This document shows, in pieces, positions 54,031-64,000 of a DNA stretch of 64,000 nt. A model generated the notes under the pieces. It worked only from the letters and a program-made list of their open reading frames with translations. It was not told where the DNA came from and did not search any database. Each line of letters starts with the position of its first letter. The stretch's first letter is position 1. The position numbers and the translations under genes were made by a program. This DNA comes from Actinostola sp. cb2023 (lineage: Eukaryota > Cnidaria > Anthozoa > Actiniaria > Actinostolidae), in contig JAUJYZ010001013.1 of the NCBI GenBank assembly GCA_033675265.1, positions 124,001-188,000 on the forward strand. The letters are read 5' to 3'.

Positions 54031-54428
54031 AACGGCTTTTGGAACGTACGGCGTTTCAACTAGGCCTGAATCAGTAACAGATTTAGTTCTGTTACACGAG
54101 GTAATCGTTCTTTCAAAGGTCCAAAGAGGTTACTCGCTGCACCTGATAACGCAACGTCGCTGTACTTTTAAATTTCTTGCAAAAACACACACAAAAAAAC
54201 GGCCGTTACACTGATGACATCAACAATAGCGTCGGGCTTCCTGTGGTATTATAAATCCATCCAAACTTGAGTAGAATCACTGTAATGCATATTTATTTGT
54301 GGTCTTCAAGAGATAGATATATAAATATATCCTGAAAATAATACCAGGAAAAGAACGGAAGCAAACGCAACAAGGCCGAAAGGGTTAATGGGAAATTAAT
54401 ATCAAGAAAGAAAGAACGATTAAAATCA

Positions 54429-54605
54429 TCGGAAAGAGGTAGTTAAGAGTCGTTTTCGTATGAGTGGGAAGTAGTCCGTGCGGTGACCATGTCGTGTCCA
54501 AGCATTCTGATTGGTTGAGCAATGATTTTGCCCGCTGTGATTGGTGGAACAAATGTCTTCGATTCCGAACCTGTTTTCCACCCGAAGAAGACGACTCTAT
54601 TTCAA
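54429..54605. mobile_element. Short inverted-repeat element
   Basis: TTAAGAGTCGTTTTCGTATG at the left and GAAGAAGACGACTCTATTT at the right. The left end matches, in inverse, CATACGAAAACGACTCTA at 7491-7508, so a related piece is present twice in the window. Confidence 0.55.
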
Positions 54606-54744
54606 AACTGATAAATTTTTACCATGATCCTTTTCGGTCGAGTGGCGTAAATTGATTAATGAACCGATGATCAAGCACAATAAACATGACTAAAAATACT
54701 GAACTTGTGATCTGATTTATTATTTATGTTTATTTATTTTTTCA

Positions 54745-55318
54745 TAAGCAAAGACCCTGTATCTTATCCCATGATGCCTTGCGCCAATGTTTTGTGTTTA
54801 CATGCACCTGCTAAAACTATAATGGTGACCCTAAAGAACTTGTGTTCAAGCCCATGATGCCTTGCGCCAAGGTTTTGAATTAATATTTACGTGCACCTAC
54901 TAAAACTATAATGGCAACCCTAAAGACCCTGTGTCCTATCCCATGATGCCTTGCGCCAATGTTTTGTGCTTACGTGCACCTGCTAAAACTATAATGGCGA
55001 CCCTAAAGACCCTGTGTCCTATCCCATGATGCCTTGCGCCAATGTTTTGTGTTTACGTGCACCTGCTAAGACTTTAATGGCGACCCTAAAGACCCTGTGT
55101 CCTATCCCATGATGCCTTGCGCCAATGTTTTGATTTAGTGTTTACATGCACCTGCTAAAACTATAATGGCGACCCTAAAGACCCTGTGTCCAAGCCCATG
55201 ATGCGTTGCACCAATGTTTTGATTTAGTGTTTACATGCACCTGCTAAAACTACAATGGCGACCCTAAAGACCCTGTTTCCTATCCCATGATGCCTTTCGC
55301 CAATGTTTTGATTTCGTT
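54745..55318. repeat. 83-89 bp minisatellite, 7 copies
   Basis: AAAGACCCTGTGTCCTATCC, ATGATGCCTTGCGCCAATGT and ACCTGCTAAAACTATAATGG in order. Copies with GATTTAGT are a few bases longer. Intergenic, between the gelsolin and PAN-EGF genes. Confidence 0.94.
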
Positions 55319-56279
55319 ATATGCCTAGCAAACTTGACGCTCTTTTTCTGCGTTATTGTTTAAAAAATTAAATATTTTCATATTTTGTGTGTGTTCTTAC
55401 ATTAAGTGATTGTCTCTGTTGTTGTATTTATATTGTAGTGTGAAGTATTAAAGCAGCAAGTCCTATATTTCAATTGCAACTCTTTGCATAACATTTGGTG
55501 TCCGATATAGTCCATGGGTCAAGACATACATACAGCTCGGTTAACCGGAAACGGATATCCATTGCATGAGCACGTCAATACACATTGCATTGATAGGTGA
55601 TAGTGATACGTCAACAAGATTACACTATTTTATCATATGACTCGTACGGCCCTGCCCGCACGTTCTTAATAAAACCATTGGGAAAACGTCACGTGGTAAG
55701 GGCCGGCCGTGTTGACGTACCCGGTCCGGAAAAACCGTCCGACCCTGCTCGATTGTTGTCAGGAGATTTTCTTATGATTTTTAATTGCAGCAAAATTTAT
55801 TTTTTGAAATGTGAACGATAAAAGTGAACAAAAAAATTATATATTTAATATATATTTGATTAGTTCTTCTAGCGTAATCGCGCGTTTGTGTTCTTGAATG
55901 ATGTTTAGTACCAAAATGGTCCATATGAAATGGTCATATGATAAAATACTCATCGCATGAGTTAGATCGGGCCGGACGGGAAAATATTTGGCTCTCGGTC
56001 ATTCTGTACGGACCGCGCTGCGCTCATGAATTATTCACAAAAATGCCTTATTTCTTATTTGGCGTCCGATCGACGAATAACTAAATTGACAGATTGTTTT
56101 CCAACCAATCACGAAATAGGATTGTTGGACTGATTGACCAATCGTATTATTAATCTATTGCATAGATCAATTAACAATCAAGGATAAGACAGTTTTCTGT
56201 GAAAGTTTCTCATCAGCTTCTCGTCTCATTCTTGTCATCAATTCGCTGACTGAAGCAACCGTTCATCACCAAACTCAAA
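55319..56279. other. Intergenic region with dispersed-repeat pieces
   Basis: TATCATATGACTCGTACGGC (about 55632) and CATATGATAAAATACTCATC (about 55934) are partly inverted. CGGGCCGGACGGGAAAATAT near 55969 resembles a dispersed anthozoan repeat that I remember; a similar TCCGGCCCGACCTAACTC is at 59719 in the opposite sense. The PAN-EGF promoter should lie in the last few hundred bases. No other gene. Confidence 0.4.
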
Positions 56280-56352
56280 ATGAGATTTGAGGATATTTCT
56301 CTTGGCTTTACTCTTATTCTTGTCACCGTACTACAGCCTCTCGTTGTTACAG
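56280..56352 (+). CDS. PAN-EGF exon 1 (signal peptide)
   Basis: ATG at 56280, 24 codons plus one base, then GTAAGT. The hydrophobic core LGFTLILVTVLQPLVV fits a cleavable signal peptide. Confidence 0.83.
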
Positions 56353-59300
56353 GTAAGTTAGCATCACATAAGAGCCTCCCTTCACTTACAACAAGTGACT
56401 TATATAAAGTATATAAAGAGGACGTTATTGAACCTGTGAAACCCATCACATATGGGTGTGTATTGTCAGACGGTAAAACAGGTCTACCGGCCCGCAGTAT
56501 TTGGCTAACGCTGTTTTGCTGACTCTGTACAAAAAAAAAAACGTTAAATTTTCCTTTTCCTCATGTTAGCGTTTGTTTGAACCATTAATGTTTTGTCTTC
56601 TTTTCTCTACTGTTATTTGTTGTTCGTTTTGTTTTTGTTTTTGTCGTTCGCTTTGAAGTGCAAATTAAATCTTAATTAATGCGTCACAACTGCAGTCAAA
56701 ATACTCAAAAACACACAAATACATTAGACACAAACAAAGCCAAACAAGTCTTTTTACGCTTGAGAAAACCTTACAAACTACATTACTAACAATTACCAAG
56801 CGACAAATTACCAAATAGCAAAAAATACTAGTTGAAGGGAAGACAACATAATAAGAATCCTGTCCATACGAGGCTGCTGACTCGATAGACGTAATAACTA
56901 CTCCAACAGCCATCTGGGGCTCAGATTCCCGTATGTGAAGTTTGGTTAACTTCAATGAGGGTTTATCATGTAATTTCAAAACTCATAGGACAAAAAATTA
57001 ATATGATTATCATAACTGGAAAGAGCTCGTTGAAATTAGTAAAAATGTGAAGTTTGGAAAAGATCGCTTCACAAATTGCGAAGATATGAGTTTTCAAAAA
57101 TCGAAATTTTGTATGAAAACCTTTGTTGGAGGCAAGAGTTGCCTCCAAGCGTAAATTTCCAAAGGTTTTCATACAAAATTTCGATTTTTGAAAATTCATA
57201 TCTTCGCAATTTGTGAAGCGATCTTTTCTAAACTTCACATTTTTACTATTGTCAAAGAGCTCTTTCAAGCTATGATAATCATTTTTTGTCCTATGAGTTT
57301 TGAAATTACGTGATAAAACTTCATTCACATTTATCATAATCACATACGTACATCATTTACATCTCATAGGCACACACACTTTGTAACCTTATTTTGCACT
57401 TCATTTTATTATAAACTAACCTCATACTTAATTAATAACCTCCCTAACAAGAAATTCCAGGTAGAAAAAAGTACGTGAACAAATTTAAAAACTTAAACAA
57501 TCACTCCACATTCAAACTAATATTTGTTTAAAAGGACGCTGAAGATTTGGATGCAATTAAAACCAGACAAAAATTGTTGATTGGTAATTTCTATTTGGCC
57601 TGAAATTGTTGACATTCATAATTTAGAACTAGTGCAATTCATCAGTACAGTCACCTGCCGTAGTTTGTACTAGGCCATTAGCGTTGGTAGATCCCATGCC
57701 TTATTTATCACAAAGCTGCTTAATGAAATTAAACCCATAGAGTTAAAATGGTTCGTAGATTATCCACCGCCCTAAACTAACTTATTAACTGATATTCAAC
57801 AGGATTTTTTTTAGAGTATTTTCTATTATGTATAGAATGTAGAATATATACCTTAGCATATTTTATTGTAAAACACGTTTTGGCAAAGAGTGAAATTAGA
57901 GTGTTTTAAAATCTCAAATGTGACGAATCGAAAACTTCATGTCCACATGAGACGATATGTATATTTTACAATTATTACTAAATGGATTTCCTCTGAAATG
58001 CCTCAAATTTGCAAATCAACAACAACAGGAAAATGACATTTCCTGGAAACTCTCTCGGGACGATTGCAAAGTTAACAATCCGGACTACAGCAGCCGTCGT
58101 TCTATCCGAAAGACTGGTTTCCATAACCGTCCAGATACACCTCAGTTCCATCTATCATTTACATTTAATATAAAGAGAAGGTGGGTCTAAGTGGTGGTTT
58201 TTGGAGAGGGTGTCTTGTTGAATAAGGCGTACCGGTTCCAACTGAGTGGGAATTTTGCTGTTAGTTTATTCATAGCAGTCTTAATGCTAGAAGAAAGCAG
58301 TTTCTTTCCTCGTAACGTACATTGATTTTAAGAGATCCTGATGGAATTGGTGCTTAGAGATGATTGTATAACGTAGTTTAATTGAGCCCTGGTCGCTTTA
58401 AAATTACTAGTCTCCAACATGCATGCTTTTAAAGATGTTGTTGCGACAATGGTTGTCCCAATTATGGTGATTTCGTTCTGGATCTTGAATTGGCTGTTGG
58501 CATTCAACCAGATAAATAAAATATTCACATGAACCTCATCATTATCGGTTTCGCAATGCATGTACTTCATTTTCGACATTTGGGTAGATGGGGTAGATGG
58601 ATGGTAGGCAGATGGGTGAGTGAGTGACTTTGGAAGTTTTCTTAACAGGACAAACCAAAAATCACTGTATTATTCTAATTTGTATTAACCGATGCAGAGA
58701 TCATACAATTCTTATATCTGACTGGGCGAATGATGATTATGGTAGATGAATGGTAGATGATGCATGGAGTGAATGTGTGGATGATGAGTAGATGGGTGGA
58801 TTGGATGGTGGATGGATGAATGAAAGATGGGTAGATGGATGGGTGGAATGACGGATGATGGGGCGGATGGCTGGATGGTGATGATGGATGAGTAGATGGG
58901 TGGATTGGATGGCGGATGGATGGATGAATGATGGGTAGATGGGTGGATTGGATGATGGATGATGGGATGGATGGCTGGATGGTGATGATGGATAAGTAGA
59001 TGGGTGGATTGGATGGTGGATGGATGGATTGGGTGGTGGGTGATGGATGTATGATGGGTAGATGGGTGGATGGAATGGCGGATGATGGGGTGGATGGATG
59101 ATGGTTGGATATAACATGTGTAGATGGGTGAGTGGATAAGTGTGTGAAGTTGAAAATGTTCTTATTTGTTTGTTGACAGGCCAATGCAACCGCGACCCAA
59201 ATCCAGAATTTTACACCAAGAAGGGCTCCTACTTTCGCAAGCACGTCATCCAGGAACTGACAGCTGACCAAGAATACGTGTGTCGTATCAAATGCTACCG

Positions 59301-60566
59301 TGGTGACTCGTGTATGTCCTACAACTACAAGACAAGTACTGGAAGATGTGAGATCAACGACTCAGATGAACATCAGCACCCACATGACCTTGTACTACAA
59401 GACGACAACATCTACGGCGGTACCCAGGTATGGAAGTGTTGCCATGGAAATTGATTTTTAGTGTCGTTTGGAAACTGAGCAACACCAGGACCCAATTGTT
59501 CATATGGTGGATAGCGCTTTTCGTAAAGTTTGCCAGTTGGGTTTTTTAACCTGTTTATGTTTACTTATTCTGTTACAGTGTCCCCAATTAGCAGCATGCA
59601 ATGCTAAATATATCAAATGACACTTAAACATTTATTTTTTTATTTTTTATTATTTTTTATTTTTATTTTTATTTTATAGACGTCTCTAAATAAACGACTT
59701 CTAGAACCCACTGCTAGTCCGGCCCGACCTAACTCAGTCAATAAGCGCTCATTTTATCATATGATACAGCTTTTTGTTACAAAAAGTAATGATAAAAACC
59801 CTGTTAAACAAATAAATGTAGCGCACGAAAACAGATAAAAGTTTAGGTGGTCCGAACGGCTTTTTCCGGACCGGCCTACGCCTTCACGTCCGAACCCCAT
59901 CACGTGACGTTTTCAATGGTTTTATTAAGAGCTCACGAGTCGGGAAATACGTGTCATATGACAAATATTAATAATAATGTTCGATTGAAAAATTAAAAGA
60001 AAATAACAAATTGGTAGGCAAGAGATGTCTGTGACTTTGCATTTATGCGCACTGAACAGCACAACTCGTCCCACATTGGAAAGATCTCTTGAAATTGTTG
60101 TGTAGCATGTCATGAGGGGCTTTCAGAACTTATGTCGGTACTGCGCAAAGTCAATGATCCGACACTTCTTGAGACTGTGTGCAAGTGGTCTGTGTACCTG
60201 ATACAGACACTGATGATGAATACAACGTCAGTTCTATCAGTCAGATATGATACAGTGTCTGTATCGGGAATAAAGGTCCATGCACCTGACCAAATGCCAT
60301 TGGTCTGATAGCTCATTTTTATTATAGTAATTAAAATTATTAATGAGTTCTAGAAGTTGGGTAAATCAATCTATATTCAGTGGATACATTTATACACCGA
60401 ATACCAAATAGTATTATTCTTTGAATAACCGTGAGCCTTGAGCCTTGAGCTAGTTTCGTTTCGTTTAAATAGAATGACTGTGTAGGCAAGCCTTGTCCTA
60501 GTGGCACTATCTGCAAGGCCAACGTTAGGACGCCTGGGTTCAAATGCTTATGCGTCTGCAATGAAG
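56280..60566 (+). CDS. Secreted PAN/Apple and EGF-domain protein, 5' part
   Basis: Three exons in phase: 56280-56352 (signal peptide, GFTLILVTVLQPLVV), 59180-59427 (PAN/Apple) and 60473-60566 (EGF-like). The PAN exon has CNRDPN, YVCRIKCYRGDSCMSYNY and GRCEINDSDEHQHP, the usual four-Cys pattern with C-MSYNY. The EGF exon reads NDCVGKPCPSGTICK and GFKCLCVCNEG, with one Cys more than the canonical six-Cys pattern can use unless another exon follows. PAN-EGF chains are common in anthozoan secreted adhesion proteins. The next exon must be right of 60566 and was not found before the retroelement, so the gene is either interrupted or continues beyond 64000. Confidence 0.85.
56962..57318. mobile_element. 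Foldback MITE, 357 bp, arms nearly complete
   Basis: TTTATCATGTAATTTCAAAA and its near-complement frame arms that read through to a loop at about 57125-57150 (TTGGAGGCAAGAGTTGCCTCCAA). It lies in PAN-EGF intron 1. Confidence 0.88.
57319..58587. other. PAN-EGF intron 1, middle
   Basis: A plus-strand ORF at 57957-58190 contains ENDISWKLSRDDCKVNNPDY, which looks protein-like but has no family that I recognise and no good splice partners. No other feature. Confidence 0.3.
58588..59130. repeat. GGAT/GGGTAGAT-rich degenerate tandem repeat
   Basis: Units of GATGGATGGGTAGATGGGTG and variants with no fixed period. Strand-asymmetric, ending about 50 bp before the PAN exon. Confidence 0.92.
59180..59427 (+). 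CDS. PAN-EGF exon 2 (PAN/Apple domain)
   Basis: 248 nt between TTGACAG and GTATGG, phase 1 in, phase 0 out. Four or more Cys in PAN spacing, with CRIKCYRGDSCMSYNY central. Confidence 0.88.
59428..60472. other. PAN-EGF intron 2
   Basis: An A/T low-complexity run at 59634-59678, a short palindromic pair CTGATACAGACACTG/CAGTGTCTGTATC near 60195-60260, and dispersed-repeat pieces (GGACCGGCC, CACGTGACG). No gene. Confidence 0.4.
60473..60566 (+). CDS. PAN-EGF exon 3 (EGF-like)
   Basis: 94 nt between AAATAG and GTACTA, reading NDCVGKPCPSGTICKANVRT and GFKCLCVCNEG. The EGF pattern is clear, with an extra Cys near the end. Confidence 0.82.
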
Positions 60567-60861
60567 GTACTATATAGAAGGAATCTAAATCTAGCTGACC
60601 TCATGCACACCGTCTTCTCATTCAACTTCTGATCACTGAAAATGTTATGCATTAGATGTTATAGCCATTTTCGTTTGAGTTCAGAAGTGGTGTTGTACGA
60701 CTGTAATTTCGATGTTGTATTGCCATGAAGTAATCTATACGCCTTAAGGTGATGTTACACGGAACGATTTTTTGCTCGATTATTTTGCGCAACATTGTTG
60801 CGCGAAAAGTTGATAACCGAGTAACATGTACGCGAGATGATTTTTCGCGCATGGTTTGCTA

Positions 60862-60935
60862 ATGATAATAATATTTTTAAATAAAATCTTTAAGGAGGAA
60901 GCGCCCATCACATAACGTGGTTTTCAGGGAGGTCC
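60862..60935 (-). mobile_element. SINE-like 3' module, minus orientation
   Basis: The complement of the module in the 44 bp array: AGGAGGAAGCGCCCATCACA and CGTGGTTTTCAGGGAGGTCC, with an (AAT)n-like start. It shows that the module is a dispersed element and not part of the satellite. Confidence 0.6.
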
Positions 60936-61311
60936 GGCAACACGTTGCGAGTTTTTGATTCAACTTCAAAAACTCGCAACCCTAAATGACGAATATTGGA
61001 CAAGTTGACTCGTGTAACACGTTCGCCGTCGATTTTTCGCGCAACGCCTTCCCAGAAACCATTTCGCTGCTCTCCTTGAAAGCGAGGCGATGTAAACAAC
61101 CAAAATGGCGAGAGCGGAGCACGGAAAAAGCTGTTCTATTTGCTTTATTGTATAGAAGCTATGGATTTTTGATAAAAAAATAACAAGAATGGTGAACAAA
61201 ATAGCAAGAAAGTTGAGGATTCTGTTGTGATTTTGAATAACATTTTAGCGAATGAAGTGCGCGAGCTACTGACGTCAGTTACGCCACCGAGCGCGCGCTT
61301 GGTTTACTTAC

Positions 61312-62087
61312 TGTAAGCGCGTCTTTGGGGGAAAGACGGTCACAATCAAGAGGCTTCCTCACGAAGCTGGCACTCAATAAAATGGACTTCGACTTCAGGT
61401 TGTTTGATCAGCTTTTACTGTTGCTCTTCTCTCAAGGTTTTACATTGTTCTCTGTGGATTCTACAGTGCAAGGGTTTTTATAGTGACCGCTTGCATACTA
61501 ATTTAGCTACGTAATCTAATGTGCACGTGCCATCATCCTAGAATGCTATTGGTTGCTAAGATGTAATGAGCTTGTACTTTGCTGTACACATTTGAGTATA
61601 AGACGTAAAATTACTACTAAAGTTATCGAGTAGATTACTTGGATACTTAAGTAATTAAATAGATAAGCTTATAAGGCACGCGACCATGTAAGAGTATTCC
61701 AACAAGGTCGTTGCTTGTTGTAGTTTTACTAGTTTGAATCATGCGATGACGCAGTGGAATAATATTCATCCAGAGAAAGGAGCTAGTAGTTTTCGTAAAC
61801 AACTTTGTCATTACGAAACTAATCCAGGTGTTTACAAGTAACTATTAAATCCTTTAATCCTTAGTTAACAAAAAGGAGGTCAACTAACAAAAGAGATAGA
61901 TTTGCTTACGCTATCAAAGCTTGTACACTGTACAAAAGAAGTGCGCCAGTACATATGTACCGCTTACTGGCCGTATTGTACTTCAATGGTCAAGCCGCTT
62001 GGTAACGTAAAGTTAATTAAATGGTTTAAGCTAATTAAGTCATAAACTAGGTAAAGATTAACTGGACTGCACTTTTGCTCCGTAACA
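61312..62087 (-). mobile_element. LTR of a minus-strand retroelement, 776 bp
   Basis: On the plus strand it runs from TGTAAGCGCG to CCGTAACA, so both ends are TG..CA with TGTAA/TTACA-like inverted tips. A minus-strand TATA box (CTATAAAAACCC, 61471-61483) gives the orientation. The polypurine tract GAAGGGAGGGAG on the minus strand lies directly beside it (62090-62101). As the envelope-like ORF is upstream of it in minus sense, this is the 3' LTR. The second LTR is outside the window. Confidence 0.7.
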
Positions 62088-62089
62088 TG

Positions 62090-62101
62090 ACTCCCTCCCT
62101 T
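62090..62101 (-). other. Polypurine tract next to the 3' LTR
   Basis: GAAGGGAGGGAG on the minus strand, two bases from the LTR end. Such a tract primes plus-strand DNA synthesis in LTR retroelements. Confidence 0.65.
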
Positions 62102-62597
62102 CGAAGCACTCGTCCTCGAGTGGACAAAGAAAGATAAGTCAGGGCATGAAGAAACATAGTGCTGAATGAGCAATAAAAGCAAAAGTTAATGAAAATATTG
62201 TTGAATATACAAATGTAAGTAAACAAACAAGTGCGCACGTATAAGCGCGAAAAACTAGATTATATGTTGCGGTAAATGAGTCTATTCAGAGTCGCTATCA
62301 GTATTTTCCTAATCAAAGTTTACCTCTATAGTTACGCTAATAATCTGCACTAAGCAGATCTCGCCTGGGTCGACCAACCCATATAACTGGAACGGTGTGA
62401 ACAAATGCACACTCCAGGGGTCGACATGTAAAAGTTACACATAAAACGTATCTGGTGCGGCATTCCGGCACACAGATTATTACTATTACAAATATAAATG
62501 GAGTAGTAAACGTATTAATTACTTAGCTCGTATTCAGGATTGGCATTCCAATACATCGATGAGCATGTAAAGTTCAAATAATTGTTCAAATCATTGT
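62102..62597. other. 3' untranslated part of the retroelement
   Basis: About 500 bp between envelope-like stop codon and polypurine tract. Contains GTCGAC-flanked segments (62380-62425). No ORF. Confidence 0.4.
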
Positions 62598-64000
62598 TTA
62601 TATACAGTTTTGTAGGGAGTTTTGACACTCTTGTGTTTGTTCAATGGTCTTATCACAGGCGATGCAGTTGTCTGTGATGCCATTCATAACAATCATTTCC
62701 ATGGGTGGTTGCGTCGGTTCTCGTGGTTCAGGTACAGGCATAAAGTGGTATCTGAAGCGATGACGACATCGGCAGAATAGTATGAGGAACACGATGCTGT
62801 TTAGGATAGCTATGGTCAGTCCCAAGTACGCACATACTTCAGCAGTTGTAGTAACCTTGGCGTCATGGATCTTCTTAATGTTTTTGCGGACAAGGTTGAT
62901 TTGATTAGTCAATTGTCCGTCTAAGAGGCGATATGTTTGATCCAGGTGCTGTAAGGTAGTCTTGTTCATCTGAAGTGGAGGTGGTATTTGCATTTGCCGG
63001 TATTGCAATTGTAGAGTATCGTGATGTGCAGCGGCATTCCAAGGCACATACTTGATTTCATCTGGTTGCAAGATTGGCACTGAAATTTCAATGCGCTGAG
63101 GGCATTGGGACAAACCAGTTTGCATACCCCAAAAGGTGACTTTACATGGGAAATGATAGATCACCAAGGGAGCAAGTTCAATGCAACCAACATTGAGTTG
63201 TAAGCGACCAGTGGTGGTGCTGAGGTAGGAGCGGCCACCAAGGTGGAGTAGAAGAATGAGGTGAGAACAGTCCATTGCTGGTTGGTGGTGGCGAGGAAAG
63301 GTCATATGAGACTTGGCATTCCAAGGTAGACCTAACCATTCCAAATCGTGCACAGGGCGGAGGATGTGTTGCGGGCAGAGTAGAGAGTTATCCTGCTGAA
63401 AAAACTTAGCTAGGGAATCTGCTTTGACTATTGTTTTTGTATTAGAGCAAGTTATCAAGGCAAGGTCATCTGTTAGGATGGGACCCGTATAACAAATACC
63501 CGAAGCATTGTACTTGACAGGTGTTAAATATTCCACCGAACAGAGGGCCTCGTCAGTTGCTAGTTCAGGTACTGTGATTAGTATACTAAGATCAAGTCTA
63601 TTGTTAAAGTGCTCGATGTCAACCATTGGATTGACTAGAAGAGGGAATCCATCATTGAGAATTTTTGAACTAAAACTCATAGATGGGTCTTCCTGGAGTT
63701 TCCTAGAAAGTTGTTGCATAAGGAAAGGAGGGAAATGGGCGTATCCCACCAGTTCCTTCTGTCGTAATCGTGTGAGTTGACTGACCATCCCTTGAATTTC
63801 ATTCAGACGCAAAATGAATGAAGGTGCGCGGTTATTAATAGCGGTGAAATGACAGATGCATTTTAAAAGTGAATTGAAATGGCAGTCTTTCTTCTTATCA
63901 GTCTGCGAGTCTAATCTACTGGGAAGAAGACTATCAGTTGGGATTATCTCCTTCGTATTCTCGAAATTTACGTTAGGCGGTGGGCTATCAGTAGGTGTCA
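62598..64000 (-). CDS. Envelope-like membrane protein of an LTR retroelement, partial
   Basis: An open minus-strand frame of at least 467 codons with no stop up to the window edge; the N-terminus lies outside. It has many spaced Cys (CYTG, CSN, CPQH, MDCSH, VGCI, PCK, QCPQ), Tyr/Gly-rich blocks (GRSYLSTTTGRLQ), a helix resembling a stalk (LQHLDQTYRLL, LVRKNIKKI), then a hydrophobic segment (YLGLTIAILNSIVFLILF), a CRCRHR cytosolic start and a Pro/Thr-rich tail. The order fits an envelope-type glycoprotein: ectodomain, coil, TM, tail. It sits next to an LTR and polypurine tract in the right orientation. Family not determined. No break is visible within the part seen. Confidence 0.6.
   Translation of the reverse strand, partial: TPTDSPPPNVNFENTKEIIPTDSLLPSRLDSQTDKKKDCHFNSLLKCICHFTAINNRAPSFILRLNEIQGMVSQLTRLRQKELVGYAHFPPFLMQQLSRKLQEDPSMSFSSKILNDGFPLLVNPMVDIEHFNNRLDLSILITVPELATDEALCSVEYLTPVKYNASGICYTGPILTDDLALITCSNTKTIVKADSLAKFFQQDNSLLCPQHILRPVHDLEWLGLPWNAKSHMTFPRHHQPAMDCSHLILLLHLGGRSYLSTTTGRLQLNVGCIELAPLVIYHFPCKVTFWGMQTGLSQCPQRIEISVPILQPDEIKYVPWNAAAHHDTLQLQYRQMQIPPPLQMNKTTLQHLDQTYRLLDGQLTNQINLVRKNIKKIHDAKVTTTAEVCAYLGLTIAILNSIVFLILFCRCRHRFRYHFMPVPEPREPTQPPMEMIVMNGITDNCIACDKTIEQTQECQNSLQNCI

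Noticed and set aside
57957..58190. ORF in PAN-EGF intron 1 as an extra exon
   Set aside because: No acceptor and donor in suitable phase, and exon 1 joins exon 2 without it.

Overview
This window is eukaryotic, repeat-rich and intron-rich, and most probably comes from a cnidarian (anthozoan, coral-like). The reasons are GT-AG introns in every gene model, a secreted PAN/Apple plus EGF gene of the kind common in anthozoans, a three-domain gelsolin, many foldback MITEs, and repeat motifs that I remember from coral genomes. The taxonomic call is an inference. No database was searched, and every gene model was made by hand from splice signals and intron phase.

Layout. 245-5588 (minus): a multi-exon DDE-transposase-like gene that runs off the left edge and carries one apparent one-base frameshift. 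5.6-12.1 kb: gene-poor sequence with foldback elements and an 875 bp tetranucleotide array. 12171-53281 (plus): the main gene, encoding a gelsolin/severin/CapG-type actin-binding protein of about 387 residues in 14 coding exons spread over 41 kb. All exon junctions keep the frame. Its introns are filled with more than a dozen unrelated tandem arrays (19, 32, 33, 36, 44, 45, 54, 57 and 77 bp units and microsatellites), foldback MITEs, a broken Gypsy-type pol relic, a truncated LINE with clean target-site duplications, a solo LTR and a 3.7 kb inverted-repeat DNA element. Two antisense genes are nested in it: a charged coiled-coil gene in intron 5 (27285-33369, at least four coding exons) and an unrecognised exon in intron 2 (20813-21288).

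54.7-60.6 kb: another tandem array, then the 5' part of a plus-strand secreted PAN-EGF gene (signal peptide exon 56280, PAN exon 59180, EGF exon 60473). 61.3-64.0 kb: the 3' end of a minus-strand LTR retroelement, made of a 776 bp LTR, a polypurine tract and a long envelope-like membrane protein ORF that is open to the right edge.

The points most worth a second look are: the 77 bp array that begins at the 5' splice site of gelsolin exon 6 and copies GTAAGT in 10 of 12 units; the CAC-ended DNA element, whose borders and CCT duplication can be read because it split a tandem array; the solo LTR and SINE-like modules embedded in satellites; the three TTAA-flanked foldback copies; and the envelope-bearing LTR element.
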